22,481 nt of DNA from UBA10183 sp041653835. Lineage in GTDB: Bacteria > Omnitrophota > Gorgyraeia > Gorgyraeales > Gorgyraeaceae. The DNA is taken from assembly GCA_041653835.1 (NCBI GenBank), contig JBAZEP010000025.1, positions 1-22,481 on the forward strand. Reading direction: 5' to 3'. Numbering within the stretch: position 1 is the stretch's first letter; every line of letters starts with the position of its first letter. The notes under the pieces are model-generated. The model did no database searches and was not told the DNA's origin. It saw only the letters and a list, made by a program, of their open reading frames with translations. Position numbers and translations under genes: made by a program. Positions 13,726-20,360 of the stretch are shown here, piece by piece.

Positions 13726-13754
13726 TTGAATATAGGCGTTTTTTAAGGTATACT
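13726..13754 (+). promoter_or_regulatory. Sigma70-like promoter of the minor pilin operon
   Basis: TTGAAT at 13726-13731 and TATACT at 13749-13754 are separated by 17 bases. They lie in an AT-rich spacer (13646-13775) with no other recognised feature. The start would leave a leader containing AAGGGG seven bases before the ATG at 13776. Confidence 0.6.
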
Positions 13755-13775
13755 TTCTATATAAGGGGTTCTCGA

Positions 13776-14171
13776 ATGAAGGGCTGCTCAAAAGGAATAA
13801 CCATACTCGAAACAGTAATAAGCATAATAATAGTGGCTTTTGTATTGATAGGAATGCTTCAGTTGTATTCCTACGGGGCAATACTATCCAGTATCGCGAA
13901 ACATAAAGCCAGCGCAATGAATCTGGCGCAATCAAGGATAGAGGAAGAGATAGATAAATTATACAGCGACATAACCGCGGGCACTACCACCAGGCAGGTT
14001 AAGATTGACACAGGGAAAACAGGAAGTACGGGTGATGATATTAACGGGACAATGACCACGGCCATTTCTTCCGTCAGTGAAGGATATAAAATCATTGTTA
14101 CCATCACCTGGAATGATTATTACGGCGCCCTGAATGAGGTTATGGAATCCACGATAACCTCTTACGAATAG
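13776..14171 (+). CDS. Type IV minor pilin / pseudopilin, PilV/GspI-like
   Basis: This 131-residue protein has a class III prepilin leader: MKGCSKG before the cleavage point, then ITILETVISIIIVAF with Glu at +5 and a long hydrophobic helix. The downstream helix KASAMNLAQSRIEEEIDKLY is typical of the GspI/PilV type. A small C-terminal beta region follows. The start is ATG 13776, because AAGGGG lies seven bases upstream; an earlier GTG at 13659 would add a non-leader stretch and sits before the promoter. It heads a three-pilin cluster in I-J-K order. Export needs a prepilin peptidase encoded elsewhere. Confidence 0.85.
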   Translation: MKGCSKGITILETVISIIIVAFVLIGMLQLYSYGAILSSIAKHKASAMNLAQSRIEEEIDKLYSDITAGTTTRQVKIDTGKTGSTGDDINGTMTTAISSVSEGYKIIVTITWNDYYGALNEVMESTITSYE

Positions 14172-14186
14172 GAAAGGGATGGCAGG

Positions 14187-14681
14187 GTGAAAAATAAAGG
14201 GTTTACTCTGGTGGAAGTCATGGTGGCCGCGGGCATAATGCTCATTGTGTTCGGTGTGGCGGCCTCCAGTTATATAATTTTTCAAAGGTTATGGAAAGGC
14301 GGCTTTACGCAGATCACATCCCAATCCGCGGGCAGGGTGGCGCTGGAAAAAATATCCAGGGATATGCGTTCGGCGAAAGAAAAACCCGCGCAGATCAATG
14401 GCGGGGATGGGATAGAGTTCACGACATTTAACGGCATAAGGCACAGGTATTATGTCACAGGGACAGATCTTGTGTACGATCCCGATACTGCGGTGGCGAA
14501 TAACGAAACCGTATTGTTGCGCAATGTGGCGAGGGAATCAACAACCCCGTTTTTCCAGGTGTCCGGTTCTCCCGCAAAGGGCAAACTCGCGACGATCACT
14601 TTTAAAGTATATAGGAATGACGCGGCGTACGGCCAGAGCTGGTCAACCATGAAAACAGCGGTTACTATAAGGAATGACTGA
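14187..14681 (+). CDS. Type IV minor pilin / pseudopilin, PilW/GspJ-like
   Basis: This 164-residue prepilin has a textbook leader, MKNKG then FTLVEVMVAAGIMLIVFG, with Glu at +5. The following QSAGRVALEKISRDMRSA resembles PilW/GspJ proteins. The GTG start at 14187 is supported by GGAAAGGGA about seven bases upstream and by the leader itself. It lies 15 bases after the PilV/GspI-like gene and just before the PilX/GspK-like gene. These proteins form the tip complex that starts pilus or pseudopilus assembly. Confidence 0.86.
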   Translation: MKNKGFTLVEVMVAAGIMLIVFGVAASSYIIFQRLWKGGFTQITSQSAGRVALEKISRDMRSAKEKPAQINGGDGIEFTTFNGIRHRYYVTGTDLVYDPDTAVANNETVLLRNVARESTTPFFQVSGSPAKGKLATITFKVYRNDAAYGQSWSTMKTAVTIRND

Positions 14682-14682
14682 G

Positions 14683-16209
14683 ATGAATAACAAAGGAGTT
14701 GTATTGGTAGTAACCATGACATTCTTAAGCCTTCTTCTTATAGGGGGCAGTTCCTATTTATATATGGTCACAAACGAGGCAAGGCAGACCGAAAGGCAGG
14801 TGGACGCGCAAAAAGCGTTTTTCCTGGCGAACGCTGGCATACAACGGGGTATCTGGAAAATAAAGAACGATAATCCGAATTCTGAGACCTTCAAGTTAAA
14901 AGGCGGAGGCTCCGCAGTTAATTATCTTGAAGATAAAGATATCGCCATGACTATTACTCCTCTCCCGGGCAATGTGTATGAGATAAAATCCACAAGCACG
15001 GTGGGGAATTCCACCAAGACTCTTAGCGCGTTGATAGGGAAAAATCAGCAGGCAAGGGTTTTTGATTATGGCTATTTTATAAACAACTGGGGATGGTTTT
15101 ACGGGAGCGGTATCACTTCCAACGGGGATGTACGTTCCAACGGCAGGTTCGATTTCAGGAGTAATCCCACTGTCGAAGGTGAGATATACGCCAGGTTCGA
15201 GATAGACGATGGAGGCCAGGGGATAAGTGGTTCGGGCGGGGAAGTGGACGAGAATGGTGATTACCCGAACCAGCACCCTTATTCTGATAAACTTGATATG
15301 CCTAACCTCAGCAATCTTTCTTATTATGAAGATTCCGCCAAGACAAATAACGGGACTATAAAGAAAGGCGGCATAACGCTTATAAATAATGTCTTCGGGG
15401 ATGATGCGGGGGAAAGCAACGGCAATATCATATTGATCGGAACGAGCACCAATCCCATAGAGATAAGCGGCACTGTAGTCGCCAGGGGAGATGTGATTAT
15501 CAAGGGTTATGTCAAAGGCCACGGCGCTATTTACGCCGGCAGGAATATCTACATAGCGGACGACATCGTTTATAAAAACTCTCCTTCAACTCCGCGGCCT
15601 AGTTCGGATGACCCGGCTGTGGTGGACGCGTGGGTTGACGCGAATAAGGATAAAGACCTTGTGGGGTTCGCGGCGAGGGAGAGCGTCATACTGGGAGATT
15701 ATACAGGCAAGACAGGAGGGTCATGGACCGCGTCAAGTTATCTTTATAGTATGGGCGACGAGGATGTGGGCCAGGACGGCATCCCGGATACTAACGATAC
15801 ATGGGAAGATAATGGGGTGTTCGAATCCCAGTATGAAGACCTGGATGGGGATGGCGTGAAAGACGGTAATTATAACGTGACCAGGGTCCAGACACAGACA
15901 GGTATAACTAATTTCGCCAATTGCCCGGTCAGCGTAAATAGTTTCGATGACATAGCCACTAATTATGTCAATTATATGGACGGGATCTTTTACACAAATC
16001 ACGCTTTCGCGGGCAGGGTGGGGTATTCGGCCAGTATAAATGGAGCGATAATTTCCAAGGATGAGGCAATATTATACCGAGACACATTGACAATGAATTA
16101 TGACGAGCGGATACATTCAAGATATTCAACCGGCGAGGATGTCATAATAGATGTCCCAGAATTGCCAGTCGATAAAGGAGTTACCCTTATAAAATGGTGG
16201 GAAGATTGA
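14683..16209 (+). CDS. Large PilX/GspK-like minor pilin with calcium-loop motifs
   Basis: This 508-residue protein begins MNNKG then VVLVVTMTFLSLLLIGG: a prepilin-like leader with no Glu at +5, as in GspK, which caps the pseudopilus tip. The helix continues with AFFLANAGIQRGIWKI, common in PilX-type proteins. A central stretch (about 250-300) of short beta repeats such as VVARGDVIIKGYVKGHGAIYAGR looks bactofilin- or beta-helix-like. Two Asp-rich loops follow: DEDVGQDGIPDTND (359-372) and DLDGDGVKDG (386-395), the latter a D-x-D-x-D-G-x-x-D calcium motif. It is longer than GspK (about 330 residues). ATG 14683 is preferred over 14674 because AAGGA is correctly spaced. A tip adhesin role is inferred. 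Confidence 0.8.
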   Translation: MNNKGVVLVVTMTFLSLLLIGGSSYLYMVTNEARQTERQVDAQKAFFLANAGIQRGIWKIKNDNPNSETFKLKGGGSAVNYLEDKDIAMTITPLPGNVYEIKSTSTVGNSTKTLSALIGKNQQARVFDYGYFINNWGWFYGSGITSNGDVRSNGRFDFRSNPTVEGEIYARFEIDDGGQGISGSGGEVDENGDYPNQHPYSDKLDMPNLSNLSYYEDSAKTNNGTIKKGGITLINNVFGDDAGESNGNIILIGTSTNPIEISGTVVARGDVIIKGYVKGHGAIYAGRNIYIADDIVYKNSPSTPRPSSDDPAVVDAWVDANKDKDLVGFAARESVILGDYTGKTGGSWTASSYLYSMGDEDVGQDGIPDTNDTWEDNGVFESQYEDLDGDGVKDGNYNVTRVQTQTGITNFANCPVSVNSFDDIATNYVNYMDGIFYTNHAFAGRVGYSASINGAIISKDEAILYRDTLTMNYDERIHSRYSTGEDVIIDVPELPVDKGVTLIKWWED

Positions 16210-16532
16210 GGATAATAGCCGCATCCATAGTGTTTCTCTTTATCGCCATAACTCCGGCATACAGCCTTATGCCCGCTGGAGAACCTGATTCCCCGGAATC
16301 GGACAAGGAAGAGGCGATCAAGATCAGGAAAGAGAAACAGGTTATAATAAGGAACATAACTGCCCGCGAAGATAAGAATGAACCGTTTGATTACGCAGTG
16401 AAAGAAGATATTGCCGTTATCCCGGAGGAAAACAGCGTTCAAGAACAGGTAACAAACAAATCCCGCATAGACTTTTTATTCCTTTCCATAATAGTCCTCG
16501 CTATTTTACTATCCTATTTTTTTATTCGCTAA
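16194..16532 (+). CDS. Small secreted, C-terminally membrane-anchored protein, unknown function
   Basis: I do not recognise this 112-residue protein. It has an N-terminal signal peptide (hydrophobic stretch to about residue 23, ending PAYS), a charged Glu/Lys-rich middle with little predicted globular structure, and a C-terminal hydrophobic helix (about 93-111) ending in FFIR. It would span the periplasm and be held in the inner membrane. The gene overlaps the end of the PilX/GspK-like gene by 16 bases and is followed by a palindrome, so it is probably the last gene of the pilin operon. A supporting role in pilus assembly is possible but only inferred from position. Confidence 0.65.
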   Translation: MVGRLRIIAASIVFLFIAITPAYSLMPAGEPDSPESDKEEAIKIRKEKQVIIRNITAREDKNEPFDYAVKEDIAVIPEENSVQEQVTNKSRIDFLFLSIIVLAILLSYFFIR

Positions 16533-16570
16533 GTCCACATTTAAGACAGTGTCATAAATGTGGACTTAGC
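16528..16570 (+). repeat. 21-bp palindrome with GACA-G-TGTC centre, copy 4
   Basis: Arms 16528-16548 and 16550-16570 pair at 20 of 21 positions around central G 16549. The outer arm GCTAAGTCCACATTTA differs from the other copies. The TAA stop of the small membrane protein lies inside the left arm. No T-run follows on the 3' side; a T-rich run precedes it instead. Confidence 0.92.
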
Positions 16571-16590
16571 CTCAAAAGCGCTATTTTTAC

Positions 16591-16619
16591 TTGCTTTTAG
16601 GCTATATTACTGCTAATAT
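16591..16619 (+). promoter_or_regulatory. Possible promoter of the PilZ operon
   Basis: TTGCTT at 16591-16596 and TAATAT at 16614-16619 have a 17-base spacer. Matches are only partial. The predicted start falls almost on the ATG at 16627, and no ribosome site is seen, which suggests a leaderless message if the promoter is real. Confidence 0.35.
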
Positions 16620-16626
16620 TTTATAA

Positions 16627-18657
16627 ATGACTAAAGATTTATCCCCGAAAGATAAACCCCAGGAAAGTGTGGAGCACAGGAAATATATAAGGCTTAACGT
16701 TATATTTCCTGTGGAATTCCAGTTCATAGATCCTGAAACGTCCGGCTCTATAAGCGAGATAAAACAGGGCTTCACAAGAGACGTAGGCAAAGGCGGTATC
16801 TGCCTTGAAGTCAATAACCTGGAAGAAAATCTTGAGCAAGTCCTAAAGGAAGGCAGGGCCAGGCTGGATATCAGGCTGCACGTGCCTTTGGCGAGGCCCG
16901 AGACCAAGGCCATAGCCAAGGTCGCCTGGTACGAAAAAGTAAAATCAGGATACCCGAATAAATACCTCATAGGCCTTTCATTCCTTCAGATAGACCCGAA
17001 AGACAGCAAGCGGATATATTTTCACGCTACCAGGATAATCCTTGTCCCGGCCATCGCGGCTGTTTTTTTCTTTTTCCTTGTTTCCGGGATAGCTTATTTT
17101 TATTCAACGGCTTATAAGGCAAGGTCCGAGAACGTGAAATTAATAAAAGAATTGAACCAGCTTTCCGGTAAAAAATCGGAACTTGAAAAAAAGATAATGG
17201 AATTCGACGAAGAATATAAGGATATCAGGGATAAAATAGGCCAGAACGAAAAGATGATAGAAAAGTATAAGGCAAGGGTCAGTGACCTGGAAAAAGTAGT
17301 TACGGACACGGCCACAAAAGATAAGCTTATAATGTATTTAAAAGAGGATAAAGAAAAAACAAAGACAGCCATGAAACATGTGCTGTATCAGAGGGCCATA
17401 TTCAACAGGAAAGCGGGGGAGCTGAACAAAGAGAACGTGTATTTGAAAAACAGGGTCTCGAAGCTTTCGAGCCAGAAGGTCTCTACGGAAGACAGTTTGA
17501 AAGAACTGCTGTCTTCTTTCAAGCCGGTCGAGGAAAAGAACATAGCCGGGATGTACCAGTGGATAAAGAACCACCAATCAAAGCGCACGGGCCTGGTTAC
17601 AAGTTTTGAAGGGGATAAGGATCTGGAGGATTGGGCGTTTACTTATGACCAGTCTCTTGCCTGCCAGAGTTTTGTCTTAATGGGAGACAAAACTAATGCC
17701 GAGGCGATATTGGATTTTTACAAAAACAGGGCTGAGCGGCCGGAAGGGGCTTTCGCGAACGCCTATGATTCTTATACCGGAAAAATAGTTGAATATACCG
17801 TTCATTGCGGGCCTAATGTATGGCTCGGGATAGCCGCTGTCCAGTATACCGCGAAATTCAGGGATGAAGAATATCTTCCCATAGCGGAGGATATTGCCGG
17901 GTGGCTTATAGCGCTGCAAAAGCATGACAAGGAATTCGGCTTGAGAGGCGGGCCGAAATTCACATGGTACAGTACCGAACATAATCTCGACGCCTATGCT
18001 TTATTCGGCATGCTTTATAAACTTATCGGGGACGAGGCATATCTTGAAGCGCAGACTAGGACGCTTGACTGGCTCAAGAAAAATTCTTTCAACAGGCTTG
18101 AGGGCAGGATGAACAGGGGTAAAGGAGATGCCACTATTGCCACAGACACTTTTGCGTGGGCTATAGCCGCGCTTGGTCCCGGGCTTTTAAAAGAGGCGGG
18201 GATGGATCCGGACCAGATCATGGATTTTGCCGAGACAAACTGCCTGGTCACCGTGGATTATATTAGGCCGGACAATGATAAAGTCAGCGTTACCGGGTTC
18301 GATTTCGGGAAATATGAGCATATGGCGAGAGGCGGCGTGGTTTCAACCGAATGGACAGGGCAGATGATAGTGTCGTTCAGGATAATGGCGGATTATTACA
18401 AGGGCAATAGGGAATTCAATAAAGCGGAATATTATAATAAGAAGGCGGATTTTTATCTTTCCGAAATAGAAAAAATGGTAATTGTAAGTCCTTCAAGAGT
18501 AGGCCAGGGCCAGGGCTGCCTTCCTTACGCGAGCCAGGAGGACGCTGATACCGGCCACGGCTGGAGGGTCGCTCACGGCACAAGGACGGGTTCTACGGCA
18601 GGCACGGCTTACACGATATTCGCGAAATATAATTATAACCCCCTGGTTTTAGAATGA
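16627..18657 (+). CDS. PilZ / transmembrane / coiled-coil / six-hairpin glycosidase-like protein
   Basis: This 676-residue protein has four parts. Residues 15-130 are a PilZ domain with the c-di-GMP motif R18-K-Y-I-R22; the second motif, normally D/N-x-S-x-x-G, is D52-V-G-K-G-G57, with Gly for Ser. Residues 137-160 form one membrane helix. Residues 164-300 are a Lys/Glu-rich coiled coil. Residues 308-676 resemble (alpha/alpha)6-barrel glycosidases, with acid-containing motifs TYDQSLACQ (Asp341), STEHNLDAYALF (Glu451, Asp455), TDTFAWA (Asp507) and STEWTGQM (Glu575). The likely layout is cytosolic PilZ with periplasmic barrel. It overlaps the thermonuclease gene by ATGA. Enzyme activity and substrate are unproven; the barrel call rests on motif pattern only. 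Confidence 0.75.
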   Translation: MTKDLSPKDKPQESVEHRKYIRLNVIFPVEFQFIDPETSGSISEIKQGFTRDVGKGGICLEVNNLEENLEQVLKEGRARLDIRLHVPLARPETKAIAKVAWYEKVKSGYPNKYLIGLSFLQIDPKDSKRIYFHATRIILVPAIAAVFFFFLVSGIAYFYSTAYKARSENVKLIKELNQLSGKKSELEKKIMEFDEEYKDIRDKIGQNEKMIEKYKARVSDLEKVVTDTATKDKLIMYLKEDKEKTKTAMKHVLYQRAIFNRKAGELNKENVYLKNRVSKLSSQKVSTEDSLKELLSSFKPVEEKNIAGMYQWIKNHQSKRTGLVTSFEGDKDLEDWAFTYDQSLACQSFVLMGDKTNAEAILDFYKNRAERPEGAFANAYDSYTGKIVEYTVHCGPNVWLGIAAVQYTAKFRDEEYLPIAEDIAGWLIALQKHDKEFGLRGGPKFTWYSTEHNLDAYALFGMLYKLIGDEAYLEAQTRTLDWLKKNSFNRLEGRMNRGKGDATIATDTFAWAIAALGPGLLKEAGMDPDQIMDFAETNCLVTVDYIRPDNDKVSVTGFDFGKYEHMARGGVVSTEWTGQMIVSFRIMADYYKGNREFNKAEYYNKKADFYLSEIEKMVIVSPSRVGQGQGCLPYASQEDADTGHGWRVAHGTRTGSTAGTAYTIFAKYNYNPLVLE

Positions 18658-19469
18658 CAGTTAGGCGCAGTATAAAATATGTTATAACCCTCGCGGCACT
18701 TCTCGCCACATCCTTAATAATAAATTCTTCCAGGCACATAAATTTTACCGCGCAGTCCAATAATAGCGGCCCGCGTAACCAGTATATTGTAACGCGGGTC
18801 TCGGACGGGGATACCATAGAACTCGCGAACGGCGAGACAGTAAGGTACATAGGCATAGATACGCCCGAGATAAGAGAGAAGGATGGTTCAGGCTGGAGCT
18901 ATAATCCAATGCCTTACGCGGAAAGGGCCAGGGAGTTCAATAAAAAATTCATCGGGAATAAACCCGTAAGGCTGGAATTCGATGTCCGGAAAAAGGATAA
19001 ATATAACCGCCTGCTGGCCTATGTGTATATAGAAGATAAAATGGCCAATATCGAGATAGTAAAAGAAGGACTGGCAATGATCTATACCTATCCACCGAAC
19101 ATAAAATATTCCCAGGATTTCCTGGATGCGCAGAAAGAGGCAAAGGATAATGAGAGAGGCTTATGGGCAGGGCTGGAAGAAAATAAAATTCCCGCATCCG
19201 AGGCAAAAAATAATATAGGCAGGATGATGATGGTGGAATCCGAGGTGGTGGACACGCATTTGACCGAAAAGTTGGTTATATTGAAGTTCAAAGGCAACTT
19301 TAAGGTGGTCATATACAAGAACAATATCCCGTCCGCCCTCAAAGAGATGATGCGGTCCCCCGATAGCTATTTTAAAGGCAAAAAAGTCAGGGTATACGGT
19401 ATAATAAAAAACTATAAGGGCAATCCTGAAATAGTGCTTCACGATATGTCGCAGTTGGAGATTTTATGA
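18654..19469 (+). CDS. Secreted thermonuclease (SNase) with added C-terminal domain
   Basis: This 271-residue protein has an N-terminal hydrophobic segment (about 7-24; a signal peptide or anchor), a staphylococcal nuclease domain (about 43-173) and an extra domain (about 188-271). The active-site residues match SNase: Asp51/Asp53 (SDGDT), Arg64, Asp69 and Glu72 (RYIGIDTPE), and Arg119 (DKYNRLLAYVY). The ending KEAKDNERGLW is also typical. The C-terminal part (KKVRVYGIIKNYKGNPEIVLHD) resembles an OB-fold nucleic-acid-binding domain. The enzyme should cut DNA or RNA outside the cytoplasm. It overlaps both neighbours by ATGA, so it is co-translated with the PilZ protein and the amidohydrolase. 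Confidence 0.88.
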   Translation: MTVRRSIKYVITLAALLATSLIINSSRHINFTAQSNNSGPRNQYIVTRVSDGDTIELANGETVRYIGIDTPEIREKDGSGWSYNPMPYAERAREFNKKFIGNKPVRLEFDVRKKDKYNRLLAYVYIEDKMANIEIVKEGLAMIYTYPPNIKYSQDFLDAQKEAKDNERGLWAGLEENKIPASEAKNNIGRMMMVESEVVDTHLTEKLVILKFKGNFKVVIYKNNIPSALKEMMRSPDSYFKGKKVRVYGIIKNYKGNPEIVLHDMSQLEIL

Positions 19470-20251
19470 TAATCGACATCCATACTCACGCCTGGCCTGA
19501 GAAGGTATCTCAGAGGGCTAGGGAAAACCTGGAAAAGGTATTCAGGGTAAAATTAGTCGGCGACCCCACTTTGAAAACGCTGCTGAGCTATATGGATAAA
19601 AATAATATCGATATAAGCGCCGTGTGCGGGGTTGCCACAAAACCTGAGCAGGTTTCCTCCATAAATGAATGGCTTTTTTCCGTGAGGAATAAAAGGATCA
19701 GGGTTTTTTGCGCGCTCCATCCGGAATACAAGGATTGGAAAGAGGAGCTGAAGAAGATAAAAGATAAAGGCGACGGCATAAAGCTTCAGCCGGAATTCCA
19801 GGATTTCTACATAGACGACGAGAAGTTTTTCGGCTGGTACGAAGACATAGAAAAACTCGGGCTGCCCCTGATATTCCATTGCGGGAAAGAGCTGTCAGGC
19901 ACGATGCTCGTGCGCTCGTCACCGGACAGGATGGTAAATATCATGAAAAAATTCCCGGCGCTCAAGATCATAGCCGCGCATTTCGGTGGATTTGAGTTGT
20001 GGGATGAGGTAAAAAAATACCTGCTTGGCAGGGATATATATCTCGATACGGCTTTTTTCTTCCACTTCCTTCCAAAGGAAGAGATAAAAGCCATGATATT
20101 GAGCCATCCCAAAGACCGCCTTCTTTTTGGCACGGATTTCCCCATTATCGACCAGAAAAAAGATATCGATTTCCTGAAAAACCTGGACATACCAGAAGAC
20201 CTGAAAGAAAGCATCCTTTTCCTTAACGCCAAGCGCCTTTTATCGATATAG
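19466..20251 (+). CDS. TIM-barrel amidohydrolase (amidohydrolase 2 / ACMSD-like family)
   Basis: This 261-residue protein is a metal-dependent hydrolase or decarboxylase of the amidohydro_2 type. Metal-site residues are visible in order: His6 and His8 (IDIHTHAW), His138 (LPLIFHCG), His172 (IIAAHFGG) and Asp224 (LLFGTDFPI). LNAKRLL at the C terminus is the usual family ending. It has no signal peptide, so it is cytosolic. The substrate is unknown; this family acts on varied cyclic amides, acids and esters. It overlaps the thermonuclease gene by ATGA, with GGAG five bases before the start, and is the last gene of the three-gene operon. No clear terminator follows. Confidence 0.85.
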   Translation: MIIDIHTHAWPEKVSQRARENLEKVFRVKLVGDPTLKTLLSYMDKNNIDISAVCGVATKPEQVSSINEWLFSVRNKRIRVFCALHPEYKDWKEELKKIKDKGDGIKLQPEFQDFYIDDEKFFGWYEDIEKLGLPLIFHCGKELSGTMLVRSSPDRMVNIMKKFPALKIIAAHFGGFELWDEVKKYLLGRDIYLDTAFFFHFLPKEEIKAMILSHPKDRLLFGTDFPIIDQKKDIDFLKNLDIPEDLKESILFLNAKRLLSI

Positions 20252-20360
20252 TTTTTTTCCTTGATTATATGCCGCGAAAGTAGTATGATATGCCATCACT
20301 GATATGATTTTTGGATTGGTAACCCTATCCTGTATCTTTAAATAATCAGAGAAAAACTTT

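Noticed and set aside
13646..13775. RNA gene or terminator in the AT-rich spacer
   Set aside because: Only a short GACGTC-centred palindrome followed by T residues and a promoter are visible; the stem is too short to call a terminator.
14896..15522. 208-codon open frame on the minus strand
   Set aside because: It is antisense to the large minor pilin gene and shows no domain.
16528..16570. Intrinsic terminator after the small membrane protein
   Set aside because: The stem is strong but no T-run follows it; the T-rich stretch is on the 5' side.
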